Below, in pieces: positions 1 to 5,812 of a DNA stretch of 12,024 bases. Made by a program: the position numbers and the translations under genes. This DNA comes from Pirellulales bacterium. Lineage in GTDB: Bacteria; Planctomycetota; Planctomycetia; Pirellulales; JAICIG01. The stretch covers positions 1 to 12,024 of the forward strand of contig JAICIG010000237.1 of NCBI GenBank assembly GCA_025924495.1, read 5' to 3'. The number at the start of each line of letters is the position of its first letter. Position 1 is the first letter of the stretch. The notes beneath the pieces are model-generated. The model saw only the letters and a list, made by a program, of their open reading frames with translations. It did not search any database and was not told where the DNA came from.

Positions 1-156
1 GACGTGCTGAACGTGCATCAAACGGCTGAGATTATAGAACAGGTCTACGAAAGGCTGCTCCCCGGCGATGTCTTGCTGACCATGGGAGCGGGAGATATCC
101 GGAAAGTTGGTGATGTCTTTGTTTCCCGGCTTCGAACATATCGTGCGGCAGGCTGA
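1..156 (+). CDS. murC: UDP-N-acetylmuramate--L-alanine ligase, C-terminal end (5' truncated)
   Basis: The frame is open from the first base and ends at TGA 154-156, giving the last 51 residues of a protein that starts outside the window. The segment LLTMGAGDIRKVGDVF matches the conserved end of the MurC C-terminal domain, where a 'GAG(D/N)I' stretch lies near the C-terminus. MurC is the cytoplasmic ATP-dependent ligase that adds L-alanine to UDP-MurNAc. Identity is supported by the next gene being murB, the usual partner in the division/cell-wall cluster. The murB reading frame begins inside this gene, which suggests translational coupling. Only the tail is visible, so catalytic motifs cannot be checked. 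Confidence 0.9.
   Translation, partial: DVLNVHQTAEIIEQVYERLLPGDVLLTMGAGDIRKVGDVFVSRLRTYRAAG
101..106 (+). promoter_or_regulatory. Ribosome binding site of murB, inside murC
   Basis: GGAAAG lies within murC coding sequence, 6 nt before ATG 113. It favours ATG over the TTG and GTG codons directly upstream, which would sit on or next to this site. Confidence 0.5.
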
Positions 157-991
157 ACCTCTAGCGCCGCACACCTGGTTTCATTTGGGCGGTCCGGCAG
201 AGTACTTTGCCGAGCCTACCAACGTCGATGAGTTGCGCGGGCTGATTCGCCGCTGTCTGGAGGAAGAACTTCCTGTCAGACTCTTGGGCGGCGGCTCGAA
301 CGTGCTCGTGCGCGACGAAGGCGTGCCGGGCATGGTCATCCGTCTGGCCGAGCCGGGATTCTCCGAAATCAAAGTCGATAAGAATCGCGTCAGAGCCGGC
401 GGCGCCGCCAAGCTGGGGCACGTGATCTCTTCCACGGTCCGCGAAGGACTGGCCGGGCTCGAAGCCCTGGTCGGCATCCCTGGCACGGTCGGCGGCGCGC
501 TGCACGGCAACGCCGGCAGCCGCGGCGGCGACATCGGCCAGTGGACGAGCCAGGCGACCGTGATGACGCGCAGCGGCGAAATTGTCGAGCGGCAGCGCGA
601 CGAACTCGTCTTCGCCTACCGCCAGAGCAGCCTCGATGAGCTCGTGATCTTGTCCGCCGAGTTCCAGCTCGACGAAGAAGACCCGGAACAGCTCACCAAG
701 CGCATGCAGCAACAGTGGATTGTGAAGAAGGCCAGCCAGCCGCTTAGCCACCAAAGTGCTGGCTGCGTCTTTAAGAACCCGCGCGGCATGAGCGCCGGCA
801 TGCTAATCGACCAGGCCGGACTGAAAGGAACTCGCATTGGCGGCGCCGAAGTCAGCGATCGCCATGCCAACTTCATCATTGCCGAAGCCGGCGCATCGAG
901 CCAGGACGTGCTGCGACTCATCGAACTCGTTCGCAGCCGGGTCGCGGATCGGCTCGGCGTTGAATTGGAAACAGAAATTCAGGTGTGGTGA
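113..991 (+). CDS. murB: UDP-N-acetylenolpyruvoylglucosamine reductase MurB
   Basis: MurB is the FAD-dependent cytoplasmic enzyme that reduces UDP-GlcNAc-enolpyruvate with NADPH to UDP-MurNAc. The 292-residue product shows the FAD-binding stretch GGGSNVLV (about 59-66), GIPGTVGGALHGNAG (about 121-135), YRQS with the expected Arg (about 169-172), SAGCVFKNP (about 215-223) and a C-terminal LETEIQVW with the expected catalytic Glu (about 288). The proton-donor serine of E. coli MurB is a cysteine here (about 218), a substitution found in other MurB enzymes. The start is ambiguous: TTG 107, GTG 110 and ATG 113 are consecutive in frame. ATG 113 is chosen because GGAAAG at 101-106 sits 6 nt upstream. 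The gene overlaps murC by 44 nt, and the conserved N-terminal HTWFHLGGPAEY requires a start within that overlap. Confidence 0.96.
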   Translation: MSLFPGFEHIVRQAEPLAPHTWFHLGGPAEYFAEPTNVDELRGLIRRCLEEELPVRLLGGGSNVLVRDEGVPGMVIRLAEPGFSEIKVDKNRVRAGGAAKLGHVISSTVREGLAGLEALVGIPGTVGGALHGNAGSRGGDIGQWTSQATVMTRSGEIVERQRDELVFAYRQSSLDELVILSAEFQLDEEDPEQLTKRMQQQWIVKKASQPLSHQSAGCVFKNPRGMSAGMLIDQAGLKGTRIGGAEVSDRHANFIIAEAGASSQDVLRLIELVRSRVADRLGVELETEIQVW

Positions 992-999
992 GTGGAATA

Positions 1000-1101
1000 G
1001 GCGTCAGGCGTCAGGAGTCAGGTGTCGGGCGTGACGAGATACAGGCTGGACTTCTTTCCTGACGCCTACTACCTGACGCCTGATACCTGACGCCTACTGC
1101 C
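1000..1101. repeat. Heptamer tandem repeats arranged as a large inverted repeat between murB and ddl
   Basis: The left block 1000-1034 is five in-phase heptamers: GGCGTCA, GGCGTCA, GGAGTCA, GGTGTCG, GGCGTGA. After a 25-nt spacer, the right block 1060-1101 is six heptamers of the complementary sense: TGACGCC, TACTACC, TGACGCC, TGATACC, TGACGCC, TACTGCC. In the right block, perfect TGACGCC units alternate with degenerate ones, giving a 14-nt higher-order period. The two blocks can pair in several registers to form a long hairpin. The array starts 8 nt after the murB stop and ends just before the ddl ribosome binding site, filling nearly the whole spacer. It could be a dispersed intergenic repeat, an attenuator-like hairpin or a DNA-binding array. 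No T-run follows it. Confidence 0.85.
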
Positions 1102-1108
1102 TGCCATC

Positions 1109-1115
1109 AAGGAGG
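1109..1115 (+). promoter_or_regulatory. Ribosome binding site deciding the ddl start
   Basis: AAGGAGG is a near-perfect Shine-Dalgarno sequence. It abuts ATG 1116 with no spacing but lies 6 nt from ATG 1122, so 1122 is the better start. Confidence 0.75.
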
Positions 1116-1121
1116 ATGGCC

Positions 1122-2093
1122 ATGACTGAATACGCAACGAGCGCGCTACGCGTCGCTCTATTTTCAGGTGGCGACTCGGCAGAACGCGAGATCAGTCTGG
1201 CGAGCGGCGCGCAGGCGGCAGATGCGCTCGCTTCGCTCGGCCACCATGTGGCGCGGTTCGATCCAGCGCAAATCGCCTTGAGCGACATCGACTGGCGCCG
1301 CCACGACGTTTGTTTCATTGCCTTGCACGGTGGAGCGGGCGAAGATGGCAGCGTCCAGCGAGAACTCGAACGACTCGGCGTGAGATACACGGGCAGCAAT
1401 CCCGCGGCCTCACAGCTCGCCATGAGCAAGTCGGCTGCGAAACGCCGCTTCGACGAGTGCGGCGTGCCCACGCTACCAGCCGTTGCCTTCTCCACAACCG
1501 AATTCTTCGACCGCGTGGCGGCGCGAGCGGCGCCTTTAGGATATCCGCTGGTCGTCAAACCGGACGGACAAGGTTCCAGCCTCGGCGTCGGTTTCGCAGA
1601 GAATGCCCAGGAGTTGGCCGCACGAGCCATTGACGCCAGCCGCTACGATTCTCGACTGCTTGTCGAGCCTTGGATCGACGGCCGAGAGTTCACGGTTGCC
1701 GTGCTGGGTCGATGGGCGCTGCCGGTCTTGGAAATCGCCACGCCACGGGGTTGGTTCGACTATCAGGCCAAGTACGAAAGCGACGCGACGGAATACCGCT
1801 TTGAAACAGGCCTGCCCGAAGCAACGGTTGCGCGGCTGCAATCGATCTCGGTGGCTGCCGCCGCAGCGATTGAAACTTCCGGCTTAGTGCGGGTCGACCT
1901 GATGTTGGGCCGCGATAGCCGTCCGTCGGTTCTGGAACTGAATACTGTGCCGGGGCTGACCTCGCACAGTCTGGCGCCGAAAGCGGCGGCACGCGCCGGC
2001 CTGAGTCTTCCGGCCCTCTGCGATTGGATGTTGCGTGATGCGCTGGGCGAACCGCTTTCAGCCGATCGACTTTCCCCGGAGACGATTCCATGA
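1122..2093 (+). CDS. ddl: D-alanine--D-alanine ligase
   Basis: Ddl is a cytoplasmic ATP-grasp ligase making D-Ala-D-Ala for the peptidoglycan stem peptide. The 323-residue product has the expected family order: SGGDSAEREISLASG near the N-terminus (Glu about 21), HGGAGEDG (about 69-76), KPDGQGSSLG (Lys 146, Ser 152), FDYQAKYESDATEY (Tyr about 218), VRVDLML (metal-ligand Asp 259) and ELNTVPGLTSHSL (Glu 272, Asn 274). These match the Glu15/Ser150/Tyr216 triad and the metal ligands of E. coli DdlB with small offsets, so it looks catalytically complete. ATG 1122 is preferred over ATG 1116 because of the spacing to AAGGAGG. The stop overlaps the ftsQ start as ATGA. Expression may be affected by the heptamer hairpin just upstream. 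Confidence 0.97.
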   Translation: MTEYATSALRVALFSGGDSAEREISLASGAQAADALASLGHHVARFDPAQIALSDIDWRRHDVCFIALHGGAGEDGSVQRELERLGVRYTGSNPAASQLAMSKSAAKRRFDECGVPTLPAVAFSTTEFFDRVAARAAPLGYPLVVKPDGQGSSLGVGFAENAQELAARAIDASRYDSRLLVEPWIDGREFTVAVLGRWALPVLEIATPRGWFDYQAKYESDATEYRFETGLPEATVARLQSISVAAAAAIETSGLVRVDLMLGRDSRPSVLELNTVPGLTSHSLAPKAAARAGLSLPALCDWMLRDALGEPLSADRLSPETIP

Positions 2094-3001
2094 ATGAGAA
2101 CCCTCAGGTCAAATCGCCCTCTCCGACGCGGCAAGCTCCAATCCGGCCCGTCTCCCTCATGAAACGCGCGCTGCGCTGGCTGGCGATCGCGGTGCTCCTG
2201 GGCGGCTGCCTGGCTGGGGGCGGTTATGCGATCTGGCAAAACGTTCGCGCGCATGTTCTGCACTCGCCTCAATATCAGATCCTGCTCGACAATGTCAGCA
2301 TCACCCCGCCGCCGGCGTGGATCCATACTGACGTCAAAGCGGAAGTGATCCGCGATGCGGAAGTGGACGGCGCGCTGTCGGTGCTCGATGAGGATCTGAC
2401 CGAGCGAATTTATCAAGGTTTCGCTGCGCATCCTTGGGTGGCCAAAGTGTTGCATGTGGCCAAGCTGGCGCCGGCGCGGCTGCAGGTCGACCTCGTTTAT
2501 CGGCAGCCCGTCTGCATGGTGCAAGTGGCGGGCGGGCTCTTCCCCATCGATTTCGAAGGCGTGCTCTTGCCGACGGCCGATTTCTCGCCACACGAAGCCG
2601 CCCGCTTTCCGCGCTTATCGAACATTCCGCTGCCGACGGAACCGCCGGCCGGCGCCGTATGGCGCGACACCCGCGTGCTGGAAGGGGCGCGCCTGGCCGC
2701 GGCTTTGAGCGAAGTGTGGGCTGAAATGAGCTTCCACCATTTCGAGCTCATGGCCGAACCGGGCAGCGAGGGAAACCATTACCAGGTTCTGACTCGCTCC
2801 GGCTCTCGCGTATTTTGGGGACCGGCGCCAGGCACGGACGAAGCCGCCCAGGCCTTGACGAAAGCCAAACTGGCGAAGCTCAAACAATACTTTGCCGAGC
2901 GAGGCTCGCTGGATGGTCCTCACGGCACGCAGGATCTCGACCTTCGCCGCGGCGGCGAGCTGCACGTGTTGCCGCGAACGGCAATGAAACCCGGACCGTA
3001 G
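2090..3001 (+). CDS. ftsQ: Cell division protein FtsQ/DivIB family
   Basis: FtsQ is a bitopic membrane scaffold that links early and late divisome proteins. The 303-residue product has a basic cytoplasmic tail, one membrane segment (about 27-49), a POTRA-like region ending in HPWVAKVLHVAKLAPARLQV (about 114-133), then RQPVCMV and DFEGVLLP (about 154-161), typical of the FtsQ beta domain. A late VFWGP followed by KAKLAKLKQYF and DLDLR resembles the usual end of the family. The start overlaps the ddl stop by 4 nt, with GGAGA at 2078-2082 spaced 7 nt away, indicating coupling. The sequence is divergent, so assignment rests on architecture, the POTRA motif and its place after murC-murB-ddl. No ftsA or ftsZ follows; the next gene is convergent and unrelated. 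Confidence 0.85.
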   Translation: MNENPQVKSPSPTRQAPIRPVSLMKRALRWLAIAVLLGGCLAGGGYAIWQNVRAHVLHSPQYQILLDNVSITPPPAWIHTDVKAEVIRDAEVDGALSVLDEDLTERIYQGFAAHPWVAKVLHVAKLAPARLQVDLVYRQPVCMVQVAGGLFPIDFEGVLLPTADFSPHEAARFPRLSNIPLPTEPPAGAVWRDTRVLEGARLAAALSEVWAEMSFHHFELMAEPGSEGNHYQVLTRSGSRVFWGPAPGTDEAAQALTKAKLAKLKQYFAERGSLDGPHGTQDLDLRRGGELHVLPRTAMKPGP

Positions 3002-3018
3002 TTCGCCGCCCTGCGAAC
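3001..3018. terminator. Weak inverted repeat between convergent ftsQ and CBM9-like gene
   Basis: GTTCGC, a 6-nt loop, then GCGAAC form a perfect 6-bp hairpin in the 20-nt gap between the two convergent stop codons. It could end transcription in both directions, but it lacks a T-run on either side and is short. Confidence 0.3.
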
Positions 3019-3021
3019 GGC

Positions 3022-4110
3022 CTAATACCCGGGCGTCATGTTCACGCTGACCATGCGCGGCGCGACGCGGCCCAGCTCGTTGCCTTGCTGATCGTAAAGG
3101 ATGCCGATCAACAAGTACTTGCCGGGCGGCGCCAGGTCGGTCGGCCACTGAGCCCGAGCACGCAGGAATCGCCCTTCGGCGTTCAGCGTTTCGACTTGTC
3201 CTTCGACATCTTGAATCTTCTTACCATCCAGATCGAGCAGTCGGAACACCGTCTTGCCAAGCAGATCGATCTGATTGGGCGGCAGCGCCATCATGCCGGT
3301 CACCAGGGCGCTGGTCGGCTGCGACCAGGGCGTGTCGCAGCGCACCGGCGCCATGACCGCCGCGCACTGTTTCCAGTGCGCCGGTTCAAGTTTCTCGACG
3401 AGCTGAACCTTCGCCTGCGAAGCCGGCTGCTGCACCGACAGCGGACTGCCGTAAGCAAACGTCCGATAGACACGCGCCGCGCCGTCGCTGTAACACAGCT
3501 CGGCATCGAGCGCGATCACGGCGTCTTTGGCGACCTTGAACTCCGGAAAGTTCGACCACGGCAGCTTGAACTCCACTTCGGCGCCGTAGCTGGTCTTGCG
3601 AGCGCCAACCTCCACTCCGTCGCCGGGAATGGCTTTCAACATGTCAGGCCGCAAGCACCAACGCGGCTGCAACTCGGCGCCTTTGTAACCGGTCCAATAC
3701 ATGTGCACTGCGCCCGGGCCCCAATCGTGGCCGCGAAACTGGTCATTGCGCCGGGTGTCGAAATACCACTCGACGCCGTCTCCTTCCCAGAGCCGATCAT
3801 CGGGGGCTGGATTCGCTTGCTTTTCATCGAGCGTGCGCAACCCGGCATAAAAGGCCTCATCGTCCCACATGTAAAAGAACTGCGCCGCCCGATTCTTGAC
3901 ATCTCCTTCGAAGTACCCGACCGGCGTGCAAAACGCCCCGCGGAACTCCGACAACTCGCCGTCGATCTTCATGTTTGCCGGAGCGCGCGTCGCCAGACCG
4001 CGCACGCCGGGCTGAAGACTATCTTTCGCAGCGGCGAGTGAAGAAGCTGGCGCCGCTGCGGCGAATCCGGCAATCAACGATAGGAACCACGAAGCCGGTA
4101 ATTTGCACAT
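3022..4110 (-). CDS. Secreted carbohydrate-binding family 9-like protein
   Basis: The 362-residue product begins with a signal peptide (hydrophobic about 8-20, Ala-rich cleavage region near 26-28, before KDSLQPG) and is probably exported. Residues about 45-220 look like a CBM9/DOMON-type beta-sandwich: KIDGELSEF, then QFFYMWDDEAFYAGLR (about 77-92), LWEGDGVEWYFDTR (about 107-120) and EVEFKLPWSNF (about 178-188). This order of 'IDG', 'W-D-D-x-x-Y' and 'W-x-x-D-x-x-E' is typical of that family. The C-terminal 130 residues (GKTVFRLLDLDGKKI to APPGKYLLIGILYDQQGNE) suggest an Ig-like beta domain. No catalytic domain is seen. ATG 4110 is chosen over TTG 4149 because it gives a clean signal peptide. 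The ligand is unknown; 'sugar binding' comes from the family only. Confidence 0.75.
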   Translation of the reverse strand: MCKLPASWFLSLIAGFAAAAPASSLAAAKDSLQPGVRGLATRAPANMKIDGELSEFRGAFCTPVGYFEGDVKNRAAQFFYMWDDEAFYAGLRTLDEKQANPAPDDRLWEGDGVEWYFDTRRNDQFRGHDWGPGAVHMYWTGYKGAELQPRWCLRPDMLKAIPGDGVEVGARKTSYGAEVEFKLPWSNFPEFKVAKDAVIALDAELCYSDGAARVYRTFAYGSPLSVQQPASQAKVQLVEKLEPAHWKQCAAVMAPVRCDTPWSQPTSALVTGMMALPPNQIDLLGKTVFRLLDLDGKKIQDVEGQVETLNAEGRFLRARAQWPTDLAPPGKYLLIGILYDQQGNELGRVAPRMVSVNMTPGY

Positions 4111-4159
4111 GGGACAATTCTCATCCAGGGAACTTTGTACGGAAACCAAGGACCAAACT

Positions 4160-4173
4160 GTTCGCCCGCGAAC
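4160..4173. repeat. Inverted repeat upstream of the CBM9-like gene
   Basis: GTTCGC-CC-GCGAAC is a 6-bp inverted repeat with a 2-nt centre. It lies in the 138-nt gap (4111-4248) between the DUF5362-like stop and the CBM9-like start. The same half-site pair, with a 6-nt centre, occurs at 3001-3018 on the other side of that gene. It could be an operator, a weak hairpin or chance. I see no clear promoter elsewhere in this gap. Confidence 0.35.
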
Positions 4174-4248
4174 GCCGAGCGATCACGATAACCGGTTTTG
4201 AGCGCCAACCCTTCTCCTGTCTGCGCCGGCTAATATCAGCATCATTAG

Positions 4249-4722
4249 CTAGAACAACCTCGCAAGGCCCGCAATAATCAAGAGCAGCAGGACTCCGCCG
4301 AAAAGAAGAACAGCGACCGCGACGAATCGCCAAAACGATTTCTGCGATTCAATCGCCGCATCAAGGTGGTCGACATGGCGCGATACCAATAAGTCGCCGA
4401 TCGAACTTACGTAACGCAGCAATAGCACAGAACCAATACAGTAAAAGATGCCAGTCGCGGCTTGGATGCCGAACGACAACAGCAATGAACGCGTCTTATG
4501 AGATTCCAGTCCATCCATCAGTCCGCCGCCTCCGCCCATTACATTCACGCCGCCGGCGAGCAGCCCTAACACAGCCACTAACTTGACCCAGGGTCGAGTC
4601 TCCTGCAGCGCTTCGATCGTATGCGTCGGAAGTTCCTTGTTTGTCTGCGACGCCTCGACAAAATCGATCGCCTCGGCGGGCGCTTGGTAAGGATTCGAGC
4701 TAACGTCGGGGCCCGAATTCAT
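4249..4722 (-). CDS. Small membrane protein, DUF5362-like, with N-terminal NPYQAP motif
   Basis: The 157-residue product has a polar N-terminus with NPYQAP (10-15) and then three predicted membrane segments (about 46-66, 80-103 and 131-152). The stretch ALQETRPWVKLVAVLG (about 38-53), LLRYVSSIGDLL (about 101-112) and AAIESQKSFWRF (about 122-133) resembles DUF5362 membrane proteins, whose function is unknown. An in-frame extension to ATG 4869 is possible, but it would read through the structured upstream region and has no good ribosome binding site. ATG 4722 has GGGAGG spaced 7 nt and is strongly preferred. Similar NPY stretches are, as I recall, common near the N-termini of planctomycete membrane proteins; their role is unknown. 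Confidence 0.75.
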   Translation of the reverse strand: MNSGPDVSSNPYQAPAEAIDFVEASQTNKELPTHTIEALQETRPWVKLVAVLGLLAGGVNVMGGGGGLMDGLESHKTRSLLLSFGIQAATGIFYCIGSVLLLRYVSSIGDLLVSRHVDHLDAAIESQKSFWRFVAVAVLLFGGVLLLLIIAGLARLF

Positions 4723-4729
4723 TGGCCTA

Positions 4730-4735
4730 CCTCCC
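4730..4735 (-). promoter_or_regulatory. Ribosome binding site fixing the DUF5362-like start
   Basis: Read on the minus strand this is GGGAGG, 7 nt before ATG 4722. It rules against the longer in-frame start at 4869. Confidence 0.75.
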
Positions 4736-4765
4736 GAGCATTTGCGGATGATGAGAGCGAATCGA

Positions 4766-4818
4766 TGTCCTAGCGTACCAGCCGAGAAAAGGCTCTGCCA
4801 CAACGGCATGCTAGGACA
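4766..4818 (-). other. Structured element, possible three-way junction, upstream of the DUF5362-like gene
   Basis: A perfect 9-bp outer stem pairs TGTCCTAGC (4766-4774) with GCTAGGACA (4810-4818). Inside are two nested hairpins: AGCC/GGCT (4780-4783 with 4791-4794) and TGCC/GGCA (4796-4799 with 4805-4808). Together they can fold as a three-way junction of about 53 nt. It lies about 30 nt upstream of the ribosome binding site of the minus-strand gene, where a leader RNA element or riboswitch would sit. No known riboswitch class was recognised. The symmetric stem alone could also be a DNA operator or a repeat unit. Confidence 0.45.
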
Positions 4819-4823
4819 GTAAG

Positions 4824-4864
4824 GCCAGGCACGGAATCTCGATGGGCGATTGCTTTCGCCTGGC
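4824..4864. repeat. Second inverted repeat in the same intergenic region
   Basis: GCCAGGC (4824-4830) pairs with GCCTGGC (4858-4864) around a 27-nt loop. Inside it AATC (4835-4838) can pair with GATT (4848-4851). It directly adjoins the three-way element, so 4766-4864 is almost entirely palindromic. Confidence 0.45.
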
Positions 4865-4872
4865 AACAAGGA

Positions 4873-4882
4873 GCATTAATGC
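4873..4882. promoter_or_regulatory. 10-bp palindrome, candidate operator
   Basis: GCATTAATGC is a perfect 10-bp palindrome and one of the few AT-centred sites in the gap between the TVP38 stop and the DUF5362-like gene. It could be a protein-binding site or part of a minus-strand promoter. Chance is not excluded. Confidence 0.25.
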
Positions 4883-4884
4883 AT

Positions 4885-4902
4885 GGCCTTGACCGAAAGG
4901 CC
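4885..4902 (-). terminator. Hairpin downstream of the TVP38 gene, weak terminator candidate
   Basis: GGCCTT, a 6-nt loop, then AAGGCC form a 6-bp hairpin about 60 nt after the minus-strand TVP38 stop. There is no T-run, so intrinsic termination would be weak. Confidence 0.3.
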
Positions 4903-4961
4903 GAGGGCTCCGTAAGGCCGGCCGATCGGGATCGCACGCATTTCACAGCTGCGGCCGAATT

Positions 4962-5669
4962 TCAGGCGAGTTCCTCCCGAACCGCCTCGCGCAAAGCTTT
5001 CCTTGCAATGCGGGTCACCAGCAGCGTCACGACGACGGTCGCCGCCAGACCGATGAAAAACAGCGCCCGATGCCAGGGGTCGCTGGAACCATGGCCTGAG
5101 ACAATGTCGGTAAGCTCCTTGGCGGCCGAGCCCAGATAGCAATACATCAGCGTCCCGGGCAGCATGCCGATCCACGTGGCTAAGGCATAGCGGCCGAAGG
5201 AAATTCGCGTGGCGCCAAAGGCGTAGTTCAGCACTCCAAACGGGAACAGCGGCGAGAGCCGGACAAGAAATACGATCCGAAAGCCCTGCTCGCCCACGGC
5301 GCGATCGAGGGCCCGAAACTTGGGGCTGCCAGCTAGTTTCTGTTCGACCCAGCCGCGAAACAGATACCGACTGAGCAAAAACGCGAGGCAGGCGCCCGCC
5401 ACGCTGCCGACCGACACCGCCAGGAACGCCTGCCAGAGCCCAAACACAAACGCCCCCGCCATCGTCAGCCACGAACCGGGAACCAACAAGAGTGCCGCGG
5501 GCACATAAATCGCCGCCAGCAGCACCGGCCCCCAACCGCCCAAATGTCGCGCCCATTGGACGTCCAGCCGCAACTCCGCCGAGTCATGCGGAGCGTAATG
5601 CCATGCCGCGGCAATCGCCGCAATGAGCACGATCACCGCGACAAAACGTAGGATGGCCGGCTTTTTCAT
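4962..5669 (-). CDS. TVP38/TMEM64 family membrane protein (SNARE-associated/DedA-like domain)
   Basis: The 235-residue product is very hydrophobic, with an N-terminal membrane segment (about 7-23), further segments near 48-72 and 80-103, a hydrophobic stretch near 130-150 and a C-terminal segment near 201-219 followed by a basic tail. The core has VPGSWLTMAGAFVFG (about 63-77), GSVAGACLAFLLSRYLFR (about 88-105) and FLVRLSPLFPFGVLNYAFG (about 134-152). These are the re-entrant and GxxxG-rich motifs of the VTT/SNARE-associated domain (PF09335 family). Members are linked to lipid scrambling or transport across the inner membrane; the substrate here is unknown. ATG 5669 is the natural start although no strong ribosome binding site precedes it. 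The gene is divergent from rimO. Confidence 0.88.
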   Translation of the reverse strand: MKKPAILRFVAVIVLIAAIAAAWHYAPHDSAELRLDVQWARHLGGWGPVLLAAIYVPAALLLVPGSWLTMAGAFVFGLWQAFLAVSVGSVAGACLAFLLSRYLFRGWVEQKLAGSPKFRALDRAVGEQGFRIVFLVRLSPLFPFGVLNYAFGATRISFGRYALATWIGMLPGTLMYCYLGSAAKELTDIVSGHGSSDPWHRALFFIGLAATVVVTLLVTRIARKALREAVREELA

Positions 5670-5812
5670 AAGTAAATGCCAGCATAGCAGATCAATCTCA
5701 GCGGTCTGGGCAGCGAGTACTTGGGCTTGCCACTCGTCAATTTGGGGCCTGTCGGATAGGATAGGTTCAACATACGTATTCTGGCCGCAGATCGAAACTT
5801 ACGGAGCAGCAC
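5670..5812. promoter_or_regulatory. Divergent intergenic region between the TVP38 gene and rimO
   Basis: These 143 nt must carry promoters for both directions. Only weak candidates are visible: TTGCCA at 5727-5732, TAGGAT at 5757-5762 and the 8-bp palindrome ATACGTAT at 5772-5779. A short imperfect inverted repeat, CGAGT/ACTCG, lies at 5714-5736. None forms a well-spaced -35/-10 pair. Confidence 0.3.

Noticed and set aside
1000..1101. CRISPR-like array
   Set aside because: The units are 7 nt with no unique spacers and occur in both orientations, unlike CRISPR repeats. No cas genes are nearby.
1763..2593. Minus-strand open frame opposite ddl and ftsQ
   Set aside because: It spans the junction of two well-supported plus-strand genes and shows no domain features.
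2815..4041. Long plus-strand open frame (408 codons) opposite the CBM9-like gene
   Set aside because: Its product shows no recognisable domain or signal peptide and starts inside ftsQ. The minus-strand frame has a signal peptide and family motifs. In GC-rich DNA such antisense frames are common.
4249..4869. Longer form of the DUF5362-like protein starting at 4869
   Set aside because: The extra 49 residues have no recognisable features, cross an inverted-repeat region and lack a ribosome binding site. ATG 4722 has an ideal one.
4879..5139. Possible small plus-strand gene with a good AAGGAG ribosome binding site at 4868-4873
   Set aside because: The 86-residue product lies mostly antisense to the TVP38 gene and has no recognisable motif. 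The ribosome-site match is probably chance.
4876..5556. Minus-strand open frame (226 codons) overlapping the TVP38 gene in another frame
   Set aside because: It overlaps a gene with clear membrane-family motifs. The product is Arg/Gly-rich without hydrophobic segments or motifs, typical of an out-of-frame reading.
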